Below are positions 31,886 through 43,144 of a stretch of 64,000 nt of DNA, in pieces. Below the pieces are notes generated by a model. That model made no database searches, had not been told where the DNA came from, and saw nothing but the letters and a program-made list of their open reading frames with translations. The position numbers were made by a program, and so were the translations under genes. Source of the stretch: Heterohyrax brucei (lineage: Eukaryota; Chordata; Mammalia; Hyracoidea; Procaviidae); NCBI GenBank assembly GCA_028571685.1, contig CM053140.1, positions 28,253,501-28,317,500 of the forward strand, given 5' to 3'. Position 1 is the first letter of the stretch, and each line of letters starts with the position of its first letter.

Positions 31886-34244
31886 CCAATACAGGAGGAG
31901 GATGTTTTGGGGTGGGGCAGAGGGCTACATGGAGGAGGGTAGGGCAGTGTCCGGGTGGCACAGGAGAAGGGAGTATAGGGTGTCTTTAGGTCCCAGAGGA
32001 TGAACTGCATTGAAGGATGGACTGGCTGAGGGCATCGTGCCCTTACTGTTAGGGAGGTAGCTGGGAGGACTGCGTGGCCTTGGGGACCAAGCTGCCCTTC
32101 TTCCATGATGACCATCTCTCCATGGGGGCAGCGGCCCTGCACCGATTTCTGCCATCTGAGAGCAGGACATGGGGGAGAGGGACGTTCTGGAAGGAGGGAG
32201 GCAGGCAGCAGGGCTTCTGCTTAGAACTAGCCTTTCCCATGCAGACCCCCAAAGGGAACCCAGACTGCCCCACCCCTGGCTGTGTGAACCAGGTTAAATG
32301 CATACCATCTCTGGGTCTGGTCATCAGAGCTACAAGACAGGGCATTGGCTCTGGCCTCTGGGGTAGGGGTGAGGGTCTACCGAGACAAAGTAAACAGGAA
32401 GTACCAGTGGGCATCCCTGTGAGCTCTGACCTAACTGGTAGCCAGGCTCCTCTGCCCACACATGCCTCTGTCCACATCTCCAGCCTCATCCAACCAGGCA
32501 CCCTCCAGGCTCAGCAACCTGTACTCAAAGTTTTAAGGGCAATCCAGCCACTATTCCTTTGCCAGGCCATTCTTGAGACCTGGAACTCCTTGGACCTGGC
32601 CTCTGCTCAGTCTCTGCCTGAAGTGGCCAGCAATAAATGTCCTCAGAGTGATGACTGAGCAGCTACTAAGACAGAGGAGGAAAATCTCCATTTCTAAAGT
32701 TTCTACTACGTGCCAAAACAGCACCCAGCCACATGATTTTCCTTGGGCCCCACCAAGACCTCACAGGCCCATTTTACAGAAGAATAAAACTGAGGCTCAG
32801 GGCTGATCCCCGTTCCCTCTTCCAATCCCCAGCTTGCTGGTTCTGCCCTGGGCCTGCCCCTTGCCACCACTGTTTCCACCCTACCCATCTATAGGCAAAC
32901 TGAGCTACAACACACTATACTTATTGAGCTCCAGCTGTATGCTGGCACCTGGGCTGAGTGCCCACCCTGCATTTTCAAACTCCATCCTCGCAACAGTCCT
33001 TCCAGACATAAACTTCACTGTTAGAATCCCTGCTCTGGGGTGGGGAAACTGAGTCATGTAGTGGTTAAGATGCTTGCCTGCTGTCACACATCTGGGAAGA
33101 GAGGAGTGGAGTTCTGAGAAGGGGACTCAACCTGTCCCCACTGCACACAGGAAACTGAGGCTCAGAGGGGTGAAGTACCACCTGGGTCACAAAGCAAGAA
33201 TGTGCACAAGAGGGTTAGGGGGTGAGGCTCCCACCCAACCACTGCACCAAGGGAGAAAGAGGCACAGAGAAAGTCCAAAGTGGCCCAAGGGACACAGCGG
33301 CCACCAGCGTGGAGTAGACTGGTAACAGGTCTCCACAGGTGGCATGGGGGCGACCTTCCCAAGAGGGATGTTCAGGAAAAAGTGGCCCACCTGTGTCCAG
33401 GGAGGCCACATGAGTAGCCATTGGAGGTGCGTGTCTGTTGACCATAGGTCTGAGTGATTGGTGTATGAGGATGTGGAGTTGTACAGGTTGGAGCTGTGGG
33501 CGGATGGAGCCACCCACTAGGTGGGGCTGGGTGGGGTCTCGCCGGGTGGGTCTGGGGTTGTGACTGGTGCCAGGGTGCACCCGTGTCTAGGAAGATGGAC
33601 TGAGGGTCTGGGTCAGAGTGGGACATTTTGGGAGGGGGGTGTGGTGCAGGTCCTTCCTCACTGGGGTGGAGCAGGGCAAGTGCAGGACAGGGGCTGAAGT
33701 GTGGGTGGAAAGACCCTCCCATGGATGTGGTGAGGGTCAAGGTCCCCACTGCAGGGGTGAGGCTGCTAAGTGGGGCGAGTGGGCACCATGGGCAGGGCCG
33801 TCCTAGCGGGCTGGGTAGGAGCGGACACGCCTGCACTGGGGAAGCGCTCTGGTCTACTGTGGCAGGCAGAGCTGAAGGGAAAGTGAGTGACATGAGGCCA
33901 GGAGGGCAATTGTAGAAGGAGCCATCTGCAGCAGCAGCAGGTGGTCAGGCAGAGACTGCAGCATCCAGTTGCACAAGTCCAGTGAGCAGCTGTAGCTGAG
34001 TAGCTGAGTCTGTGGGTCCTACTGTCCAGGTGCTGGGGAGGGGGCTGAGCTCCTGTTGATGCTCAAAGAAAGGAAAGAGAAAAAAGAGGAGAGGGAGGGA
34101 GGGAAGGAAGAAGACATGGTGTGTAGCTGTGGCCCCATACAGCATTGATTAGGCTCTGACTGTGGGTCCCAGCCTTCTGGCTTCCTAACTTCTGGTGACA
34201 GTGGTGGCTCGCATGCCTGGGCCCTGCTCTGGGCCCACTAATTG
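31886..34244. other. Intergenic, no gene recognised
   Basis: This is the longest repeat-poor stretch between 25 and 55 kb. Open frames on both strands are mutually overlapping and match nothing I recognise. 32430-32640 is L2-like, 33040-33210 is MIR-like ('ggaaactgaggctcagag'), and 33400-33900 is G-rich on the plus strand. Confidence 0.5.
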
Positions 34245-34412
34245 TACCAAAGAAAACTCACTGCCCTTGAATCAGTTCCGACTCACAGTGACCATTTAAG
34301 ACAGAGTTGAACTGCTCCAGAGAGTTTCCAAGGAGCACCTGGTAGATTTGAACTGCCAACCTGACAGTTAGTAGATGTAGCCCTTAACTACTATGCCACC
34401 AGGATTTCCAGC
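34245..34412 (-). repeat. AfroSINE, short form, minus strand
   Basis: Reversed tail 'cagttccgactcacagtgac', body 'gagtttccaaggagcacctg' and head ending 'ctatgccaccaggatttcc' are present nearly complete. Confidence 0.88.
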
Positions 34413-34664
34413 AATTGTAGGAGTTTGCAATTATGCTGCCTGTTTTCCAGGAAAGAAAACTAGGTCTCAAAAGGGGGGAGTTGTTTTCCCCAGGTTACTG
34501 CGGGATAAATCTGGCTGAATCTGGGGTCTGGCTGCCTCATGCTCTCACCCCTCTTCCGGTAGTGCCCCAGTGGCCATGGAGGAGATGGGGAAAGTGTCAA
34601 CAGCCCACCCGGTGGCTGGGCTTGGGAGCATCTTCTGGTCCCTTCTAGTGTTTAAACTGCTTCA

Positions 34665-35160
34665 GTTGATCCATTTGTTTATTCAACAAAGATATTGTGA
34701 GGCCTGCTGTGTCTCAGGCCCTGGCCCAGGTGCAGAAACTACAATAAGCACAAAAGGCAGTGTATAAAGAAGGGAGGCTGTGTGAAGATAGCTTGTGAAG
34801 GAAATCAAACAAAAAGCGGAAATGGGCTGGCAGGGTGGGGCTACTGCCCCGGGGGTGTGAGTGTCCTCCCTGAGGTGCTGATGTGTGAGCTGAAACCCTA
34901 AAGAGGACCATGGGATGAGGAGGAGGGAGGGCACTCCAGGCAGAAGACACAGCCGTGCAAAGGCCCTGGGACAGGAATGAGCTGGCAGGTTTGAGTAACA
35001 GCCAGGAATTGGGAGAGGGTAGATTAGAGCAATCTAGGGAGATAGGAGGGGAAGGAGAGCAGGAGACTGCCCAGTAGGCTGTGGGATGGGGGGTGTTTCT
35101 ATTTTAGCACGATAGAGCTGCAGGTGAGTTTTGTGCTAGGGAGTAGCTTGGTATGGTTTT
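34665..35160 (+). repeat. Ancient interspersed repeat, same family as 26150-26400
   Basis: It has 'ttattcaacaaagatattgt', 'gctgaaaccctaaagagga', 'gtgcaaaggccctgggacag' and 'ggtagattagagcaatctag' in the order seen in the related copies. 35161-35755 that follows shows no recognised feature. Confidence 0.5.
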
Positions 35161-36642
35161 AAGATCTGGAATGTTCCCTGTAGCTGCTGTGGGAAGAAGG
35201 GACTGGATATCCGATGTTCAGCAGTGATGACAGTGGTTCATTTAGGGGGACTTGGAGTACACTGGGTAGGTTTGAGGGTGGCCTGAGAGCCTGGCTGCAC
35301 CTTAGGACAGATACAAGAGGTGACAACATGAGACAAGAGGTGGGCAGTTCTCCTTGGAACATCTCCTACTGAATGAGGGCACTGGAACTCTTGTATGGGA
35401 AACATATACCTGTGGGCCAGATGTCTGGTTTCTTCCTGCGAGGGAAGCAGGAAGAGGAAAAAAGTAGGAATGACTGTGTTTGGGATGTCAGGAGGCAGAG
35501 GAGATGTTTCTCCATCCCCGCAGGAAGGAAGCGAGTTAGAGCTGGCCTGGGCCTTCCCACCCTGCTTCCTTTGGCAAATGCTCTTATCTTTAAAAATACT
35601 CCTTGGTGCTGACAGGGCTGAATGTGCTCACGGGCTGTTAGAATAGGCCTGCAGGGGACTGGAGAGCGGGCAGAGCTGCAGACCGATGGAGCTGAATTTT
35701 AATCCTGCTCTGTCCCTGGTTAGCTGAAGGAATTCAAACAAGGGTAGGATACTGAATAAATCCTTCTGGAAGAATTGAATACTCATGCAGAAAAAAACAA
35801 GAATGAACCTTGATCCCTACCTCATACTACATACACCAAAATTCCACCTTGGGCAAAAGATTTTCTTGCACTGTAGTTTCTAAATTGGTTCCTCAACTTT
35901 ATATGGAATGGCAAGAGGCCCTGAATAGCTTGTTCTTGAAAGACAAGAACAAGTAGGAAAACTCACTCTTCCTAATTTTAAAACATACTATACAACTACA
36001 GTAATCGAAACAGCGTGGTACTGGTATAAAAGTAGACACACAGACCAAAAGGTAGAACTCAAAGTCCAGAAGTAAACTCACATATTTACGATCAGCTGAT
36101 TTTTGACAAGCATGTTAAGTTCATTCCACGGAGAAAAAGGAGATGTTAGGAAAATTGGATTTCCACATGCAGAAAACTGAAACAAGATCCATGCCTCACA
36201 CCATACACACAAAAAAAATTCAAAATGAATTAAGGACCTATATGTGCCAACTAAACCATAAAACTCTCAGAGGAAAATGCTGTTGGGCCTAGCATTTAAC
36301 AATGGATCATCTAACATAACAAAAGCACAAGCAGCAAACAACAAAATAACTTATGTTTCTTGACAGACTTTACGAAAACTGTGAAAAACAAGGTACAGAC
36401 TGAGAATATCTTTGGAAACCATATATCCAGTAAGAATCTAATAACCAAGATACATAAAACTTTGAGGACTTAACCTAAAAAAGACAAATAACCTTATAAA
36501 AAGGACTTGAAAAGACCTTTCACCAAAGAGGACATTCAAATGGCCACTAAGCACATGAAAAGATGCTCCATGTCAAAGATCATGAAAGAGATGCAAATCA
36601 AAATCACTGTAAGATACAATACAACTCTTACTAGGATGCCGT

Positions 36643-36855
36643 AAGATGCCTTGATGGCACAGTGGTTAAGCTCTCAGCTGCTAACTGAAATGTTGACTGT
36701 TTGAACCCACCAGCCACTCTGCAGGACGGAGATGTAGCAAGCTGCTTCTGTGAAGATAGCATCCTTGGAATTCCCACAGAGCAGTTCTGCTCTGTCCTGC
36801 AGGGTTCCTATGAGTCAAAATCAAGTCCTCCGCAACATGCTTGGTTTTTGGCTTA
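36643..36855 (+). repeat. AfroSINE inserted in L1
   Basis: Head 'gatggcacagtggttaagct', box B-like 'gtttgaacccaccagcc', body and tail ending 'atgagtcaaaatcaagtcct' are visible. Confidence 0.85.
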
Positions 36856-37122
36856 GGATGGCTAAGATTAAAAACTGCGTCTCACATATTTTGGACGTGT
36901 CAGAAGGGATTAGTCCCTGGAGAAGGACATCATGCTTGGTAAAGCAGAGAGTCAGCAAAAAAACAGGGAGACCCTCAGTGAGATGGGTAGACCCAGTGGC
37001 TCCAGCAGCGGGCTCAAGCATAACAATGGTTGTGAGGATTGTGCAGGACCCGGTAGTGTTTCAATCTGTTGTACGCAAGATCACTATGAGTCAACTCAAT
37101 GGCACCTAACAACAACAATAAG
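36856..37122 (+). repeat. RTE LINE 3' end fragment inserted in L1
   Basis: It matches the last about 260 bp of the full-length RTE ('ctcacatattttggacgtgt' compare 58562; 'caatggcacctaacaacaac' end). It directly follows the SINE and is followed by an A/T-rich tail. Confidence 0.85.
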
Positions 37123-37550
37123 ATTAAAAAATAATAATAAGAAATAACAAAAAATAACAAATATTGGTGAGTGAGGAACAGGAGGAAACTAGCATCCTTA
37201 TCCATTGCTGGCGGGATGCGAAATGGTACAGCCAGTGTGGGAAAACAGTGTGGTGTTTCCTCAAAAAACTAAAACCAGAACTACTATATGAGTCTGCAAT
37301 TCCACTCTTGAAACATACCCCAAAGATCTGACAGCAGAGACTCAGAGACCTGCACACCAATATTGATCATAGCACTCTTCACAACAGCCCAAAGGTGGGA
37401 AACAGAAAAGCCCATCAACAGATGAATGGATAAAGAAAGTGTGGTACACGCACACAGCAGAATACTGCTCAGCCCGCAGGGAAATGAAGTCTTGACACGT
37501 GTTACGGCGTGGATGCGGCTTGAAGACATCACGCTTAGTCAAATCAGTCA

Positions 37551-40172
37551 CACCTTAGTCCTCAAAGTGACGTCTTTGCTTTTTTAATACTTTAAAGAGG
37601 TCTTTTGCAGCAGATTTGCCCAATGCAATGCATTGTTTGATTTCTGGACCGCTGCTTCCATGGGTGTTGATTGTGGATCCAAGTAAAATGAAATCCTTGA
37701 CAACTTCAATCTTTTCTCTGTTTATCATGATGCTGCTTGTCGGTCCAGTTGTGAGGACTTTTGTTTTCTTTATAGTCAGGTAAAATCAATACCAAAGGCT
37801 GTGGTCTTTGATCCTCGTCAATCCTGATACTACATTCTTCGTCATGTAGTCCACCTTCTCAGATCATTTGCTCAGCATACAGATTGAATAAGTATAGTGG
37901 AAAGACACAACCCTGACGTACACCTTTGCTGACCTTAAACCATGCAGTCAGTATCCCCATGTTCTGCTCAAATGACTTCCTCTCAGTCTGTGCACAGGTT
38001 CAGCACGAGTACAACTAAATGTTCTGAAACTCACATTCTTCATAAGATTAGCCATAATGTGTTATGATCCACACAGTCAAATGCCTTCGCTTAGACAATA
38101 AAACACAGGTAAACACCCTTCTGGCGTTCTCTGCTTCCAGCTAAGATCCATCTGACATCAGCAGTGATATCCCTGGTTCTACATCCTCTTCTAAATCCAG
38201 CTCGAGTTTCTGGCCGTTCCCAGTGGATGTACTGCTACAACGGCTTTTGAATGATCGCCAGTAAAATTTTACTTGTGTGTGATGTTAACAGTGCTGTTCA
38301 GTAACTTCCTCATTCTGTTGAATCACCTTTCTTTGGAATGAGCACAGATAGGGATCTCTTCCAGGCAGCTGGCCAGGCGGTTGTCTGAATTTCTTGGCAC
38401 AGATGAGTGAGCATCTGCGGTGCTGCTTCCATTTGTTGAAACATCTCAATTGATATTCCATCAATTTTTGGAGCCTGATTTTTCACTAATGCCTCCCGTG
38501 CAGCCTGAACTTCTTCCTTCAGTACCATCAGTTCTCCACCGTATGCTACCTCCTAAAATGGTTTAACACCCACCAATTCTTTTCAGTACATTGACTCTGG
38601 GGATTTCTTCCACCTTCCTTTGATGCTTTCTGTCTCACTCAGTATTTTGCCCATAGCATCCTTCCCTATACACAAGTCAAAGCTTGAATTTTCTCTTCAG
38701 TTCTTTCAGTTTGAGAAATGCCAACTGTGTTCCTCCCTTTGGGTTTTCTAGCTCCAGGTCTTTGCACATTTCATTATAATATTTTACTCTTCCTTCTCAA
38801 GCTGTCTTTTAAGATCTCCCGTTCAGCTTTTACTTCATCATTTCTTCCTTTTGCTTTAGCTACTTAACCTTTAAAAGCAAGTGTCAGAGTTTCTCCCGAC
38901 ACCCACTTTGGTCTTTTCTTTGTGTGCAATGTCCTTGGTGTGACCCCACAACTTGCTTGGTTTTCTGCCATTAATGTTTAATGAGTCGAATCTATTCTTG
39001 AAATAGACTCTAAGTTCTGGTGGGATATACTCAAGGTCAGACTTCAGCTACTGTGGACTTGTTTAAATTTCTGTCAGCTTCAGCTTCAACTTGCGTGTGA
39101 GGTCCGACAATTCAGTCCACGAACTTAATTGTTGTAAGTGACACATACCTCATTGCTGAATAGCACTATGGTTACCTTCAAAGTGCTCCCTTTCTAAAGC
39201 TATGCACCTGTGCCAGTGTCTAGTCCACTCTTCATAGCAAGTTTGGAACTCTCTCTGGAATGGCCATTGTGCACAGTAGCATGCTGGCATGTTCATGAAC
39301 TTAATTGTATAGCTGTCTGTGAGGGAGTTTTTAGCCAGTAAACAAATGACTGTGTTGGAACACCTTCCCTACTCAGCTGTTCTGGCCCCCAGTGACTTGT
39401 TCCTTTACCCAAAGATAAAGGAAATATTGAAAGGAATATATTTGGATGACATTCAGGACATCAAGGGTAATATGATGACAGCTCTGATGGTCATTCCAGA
39501 AATAGAGTTCTAGAATTGCTTTGAAGGGTGGTCTAGACTCTGGCATCAGTGCATAGCTTCCCGAGGAGTGTACTTCAAAGGTGACCATAGTGATATTCAG
39601 CTGTGAAGTATGTAGCACTTTTTCTAGGATGAGTTCATAAACTTAGTTGTCAGTCCTCGTATGCCCAGTTGATGCCCTGTTCCTCACTGGCCCTCAGCCC
39701 TGTGCTGACTGATGATGCTGAGCTTTCTCCAGCATCCTCTTCCACAGATGTAGCTGATTTGATTCCTGTGTACCTTCTCTGGCCAGGTCCACGTATACAG
39801 TAACTGTCTATGTTAGTGAAAAAGGTACTTAAAAGGAAGAAGTTGCAGAATTCTACCGTGGACTCTCAGGTATCATTTCTATCATCAAGGCTATATTTTC
39901 CAACTTCTGTTTCTTCTTCATTTCCACCATTTGCATTCCAATCACCAGTGATTGTCAATGCATCTTGATTGCATGTTTGATCAATCTGAGACTGCAGAAG
40001 CTGGTAAAATTTTCCATTGCCTTACTTGTCGGTGCATAAATTTGAATCATAGTCTGGGCACTTTGACTTGGACAATCGTGTGGTCTACTATGTCGAGAAG
40101 GACAAACTGAAGAGGAATGTTCATTGTCAAAAAGAACATTTCAAATTCTATACTGGAATACAGTGCTGTCAG
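37551..40172 (-). repeat. RTE LINE, minus strand, split by a mariner-derived element
   Basis: The order matches the minus-strand RTE at 2722-5590 from its 3' region ('taatactttaaagaggtctt', compare 3205) through reverse transcriptase to endonuclease. The last about 450 bp of its 3' end are missing where it abuts L1. The mariner-derived insertion at 39098-39659 interrupts it, and RTE sequence resumes on both sides at matching points. Confidence 0.85.
39098..39659 (+). mobile_element. Mariner-derived element with long inverted arms, copy 1
   Basis: The left arm (about 39098-39267) is the reverse complement of the right arm (about 39487-39659). The core and right arm encode a transposase C-terminus read VREFLASKQ...LKGI, including the mariner-type APSD block with the last catalytic Asp of the DDD triad. 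The site in the RTE is consistent with a TA target. No N-terminal transposase part is present, so the element is non-autonomous. At 562 bp it is almost the length of copy 2 (567 bp). Confidence 0.8.
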
Positions 40173-40174
40173 TG

Positions 40175-40408
40175 ATAGCAAAAATGTCCACCATTGGCAC
40201 TGTGTGCTCTTAAGAACTACCTAGGTGGGATCAGATAGACAACAGCAGCTCGAAAGATGAGACAGGAACCTTAGGCGGCAGTGAGTTTATATTAATGAGA
40301 GAGGAACATGTGGTCAGTGTCCCTGAACTGTACATAGAAACTGGTGAATTGGTGTATGTCTTGCTGTGTATATTCTTAATAACAAAATAAATAAAATTTT
40401 AAAAAAAC
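40175..40408 (+). repeat. L1 3' UTR-like fragment
   Basis: Same family as 30085-30540, ending 'ttgctgtgtatattcttaat' and an A-rich tail with AATAAA-like repeats. Confidence 0.5.
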
Positions 40409-40735
40409 ACATGGAGCAAAGTTCTACTTGGGAACACATGGGGTTGCTGTGAATCTCGGTCAAGTTGACAGCCTCTGGCTTTATTTGTGTAACAGTGGGT
40501 TGTATATGTTTGCTTTTTCTTTCAGCTGTGCTGCTGTTCACTTTTCCCTCACGAAATATGCTTTCTTTAGGTGGTGTGGGGGTTAAGAGCTGTGGCTGCT
40601 AACCAAAAGGTCAGCAGTTCAAATCCTCCAGGGGCTCCTCAGAAACCCTATGGCACAGTTCTACTCTGTCTTCTAGGGTCACTATGAGTTGGAATCAATT
40701 TGACAGCAAAGACTCTGTTTTTTTTGTTTTTGTTT
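40409..40735 (+). repeat. AfroSINE tail fragment and complete short-form AfroSINE
   Basis: 40409-40500 keeps only a SINE 3' part. 40570-40735 is complete: head 'gtggtgtgggggttaagagc', box B-like 'cagttcaaatcctccaggg', body, tail and an oligo-T run that is part of the SINE end. Confidence 0.85.
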
Positions 40736-40989
40736 TTTTTTTTTAGGTAAGGGAGGCTAATGTTGCGAAATAATGCCAAAAGGCAGTGTGTGAAAATGCC
40801 AGCTGAGATTACCGCTGTGCAGAGTGACAAGGGAGAGGTTGTGGGTTGTCATTTGTTGTCTCTTCTGTTTCTTTGATTCTCTGTCAGCAAATTGCCCAGC
40901 ATCTGTGTAACTAGTGAAAAGCAGTGGTGTGAAATCCCACTGTGGGGCGGCTGTGGGGCGGTTACCCCGGTTATGCCCCCCTCGGCGTC

Positions 40990-41338
40990 GTGCTGTTGCT
41001 CCTGTTAACTGCTACAAGGTTGACCCGACTGTGGTGACCCTATGTACAATGGACTGAAACACTGCCTGGTGGTGCGACATTTCCCTAACTGGTCGCTGAT
41101 CAGACCGTTGTGATCCGGGGGGCTTCCACTGGCTGATTTTCAGAAGTCCACTGGCAGACTTCTCTTCCTTGTCTCTCTTAGTCTGGAAGTTCTACCGAAA
41201 CCTGTCAAGCATCAGAGTAACACAAAAGCCTCCAGGGACAGACAGATGGTAACTGTGCATGCGGTGTACTGGCCAGGAACTGAACCGGGCTCCTGCATTG
41301 GAGGCAAGAATTCCACCACTGAGCTGCCACTGACCCCT
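40990..41338 (-). repeat. SINE with tRNA-Gly-like head and RTE body/tail
   Basis: Read on the minus strand from 41338, the first about 75 bases resemble tRNA-Gly(GCC): A box 'tggcagctcagtggtgg', 'aattcttgcct', B box 'ggttcagttcc'. The next part matches the RTE 5' leader ('gacaggtttcggtagaactt'), and the end matches the RTE 3' tail ('ggcagtgtttcagtccattg'). The head differs from that of the common AfroSINEs here. Confidence 0.75.
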
Positions 41339-42224
41339 TCCCGTTATTACAAATCAGGAGAAAAGCCAATGGAGCTGGATTTAGGGCCCTCTCAAAATCT
41401 CACCTTCTCAGTGATGGGTTGGCTTCCTCCTGGCCTCCCTTCTTTTGGCCTGGAGGGCGAGTAGCTTTGGCAGGTGGCCACAGACAGCAAGGACAGACCT
41501 TCTCATCCGAAAATAAATTGTGGCCCCAGATGGGTAAACAAGAAACTAGGGCAGAGGAGGGGGATGGGCCGGGCTGGGAGGACGCTAGAACTGGGCCTTT
41601 CGGGGAAGACGAATGCGGCCGTCAGAGGCCTGGCAGCGCTGGACAGCAGCCACCTCCACGCGCCCCAGCTGCTCTCATTCGCACAGTTCTTGCTGCTCTT
41701 TCCTCTCGCATCTGGACCTCCAGCTCTCCCAACCCACACCTTGTCCTCACTTAGAAAAATCTTCTTTTTGCACTCTCCGCCTGGACCTCACTTTCTGTAA
41801 AACAGTGTGATCTTTGACCCTTCATTGAATACAAGATGATCCTAATGACTCATTTTACAGATGAGGAAACTGAGGGTCTGAGAAGGGACTGGGACCAGGA
41901 GTGAGCGACTAGGGGCCCTCCCCAGGGCTGGCAAGTGTTGTTGTTGAAGCATTTGGGGGGTGAATGTGTCTGGTAAAGCGGCTGACAGTATTGCACAGCG
42001 GTAAATGCCTGGGGCCCAGTACTGGCTCTGTACACCATAGGGGCTGTTCCTGCTTCTCCTGGGAACAGCATCGAATATTGTTGGTGCTCCTCTCAACAAC
42101 GCTGCCCAGGCCCTGCTGTTCAGTGTATGGTGGCACCCTGGATACTGAGATTGGCTGGTAAGATGCAATTCTTCTGGTTTTGCCCAAGCTGTCAGACAAG
42201 AGAGCTCTTCTCGTGTCCCTTAAG
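41339..42224. other. Intergenic, no gene recognised
   Basis: GC-rich single-copy-like sequence. 41835-41910 has a MIR-type core ('cagatgaggaaactgaggg'). 41940-42200 has no recognised feature. Confidence 0.5.
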
Positions 42225-43005
42225 CTCCCAGGAGGTCTCTGGGTGGCACAGTTTGTACTCAGCCCAAAGGCTGGCGGTTCTAACTCATCCAGTGGTGCTG
42301 CAGAAGAAAGGCCTGGCCATCTGCCATTATACGACCAACAATTAAGTCCACGAACTTAATTGTTTTAAGTGCTACACACCTCATTGATGAGTATTACTAT
42401 GGTCACCTTCAAAGTAGCTTCCCCTTGGTAAGATATGTACTGATGCCAGAGCTTAGTCTGCTCTTCAAAGCAATTTTGGAACTTTCTGGAATGGCCATTG
42501 TGTGTAGTGGCTAGTAAGGTGGCAAGTTTGCAAACTTAACTGCATAGTTGTCTGTGAGGGAGTTTTTAGCCAGTAAACAAATAACTGTATTGGAACACCC
42601 TCCCTACTCACCTGATCTGGCCCCCAGTGACTTTTTTCTTTACTCACAGATAAAGGAGATATTGAAAGGAAGACGTTCTGATGACATTCGGGACATCAAG
42701 GGTAACATGACCAAAGCTCTGATGGCCATTCCAGAAAAAGAGTTCCAAAATCGCTTTGAAGGGTGGTCTAGGTGCTGGCATCGGTGCACAGAGCTTCCCA
42801 AGGGGAGCACTTTGAAGGAGACTGTAGCGATACTCAGCAATGAGGTATGTAGCACTTTCTCTAGGATGAATTTGTGAACTTGATTGTCAGAGCTCATAAG
42901 CATTACAGCCGAGAAACCCTCCTGGAGTTCAGTTTTACTCTGTAACGCATGGATGGGGTTACCATGAGTTGGAATCAACTCAGCGGCACTAGGGTTGTTG
43001 GTTTT
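42225..43005 (+). repeat. Long-form AfroSINE split by a mariner-derived element
   Basis: The left part is 42225-42329 ('gcagaagaaaggcctggcca') and the right part 42897-43005 ('gagttggaatcaactcagcg'). The insertion between them is the mariner-derived element copy 2. Confidence 0.85.
42330..42896 (+). mobile_element. Mariner-derived element with long inverted arms, copy 2
   Basis: The left arm (about 42330-42499) is the inverted copy of the right arm (about 42724-42896). An uninterrupted 109-codon frame (42548-42877) covers the transposase C-terminus: PPYSPDLAPSDFFLY with the third catalytic Asp, followed by the LKGRR and FEGW parts. The first two catalytic Asp residues are absent, so it is non-autonomous. 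It sits in a SINE, with TA on both sides. Confidence 0.85.
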
Positions 43006-43144
43006 AAGCTCATGGGCATCATCTTGCCAACCTATGAATAAAGCTGTGGTTCTGGCTGACCTTGGGGCAGGGCTGACTTCCCTTTGACCTCCTGTGTCTC
43101 CTGAGACTGATCCTCTTGGGCAGAGTCCATGCCAAGGAAGTGTG

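Larger units (their letters stand above)
35756..37550 (+). repeat. L1 LINE, 3' part of ORF2 and 3' UTR, interrupted
   Basis: 36000-36110 matches the L1 ORF2 end ('cagcgtggtactggtataaa', 'cagctgatttttgacaa'). 36590-36640 and 37150-37550 continue into the 3' UTR ('catccttatccattgctggc', 'cccatcaacagatgaatgga'). An AfroSINE and an RTE 3' fragment lie between (36643-37122). It is an old L1M-type insertion without usable ORFs. Confidence 0.8.

Noticed and set aside
32074-32658. Plus-strand frame of 194 residues, the second longest in the window
   Set aside because: It runs into L2-like sequence, has no recognised motif and no splice or promoter context. Length is compatible with chance in GC-rich DNA.
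33372-33893. Minus-strand frame of 173 residues, Pro/Ser/His-rich
   Set aside because: Low-complexity composition in G-rich DNA, no recognised domain, no clear promoter, and open frames overlap it on the other strand.
41260-41338. Possible functional tRNA-Gly gene on the minus strand
   Set aside because: A and B boxes are recognisable, but stems are mismatched, and RTE sequence follows without a terminator. It is the head of a SINE.
42548-42877. Intact 109-codon transposase frame as a possible host-domesticated gene
   Set aside because: It covers only the C-terminal third of a mariner transposase, lacks the first two catalytic Asp residues and the DNA-binding part, and extends into the inverted arm. 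The sister copy at 39319 is interrupted.
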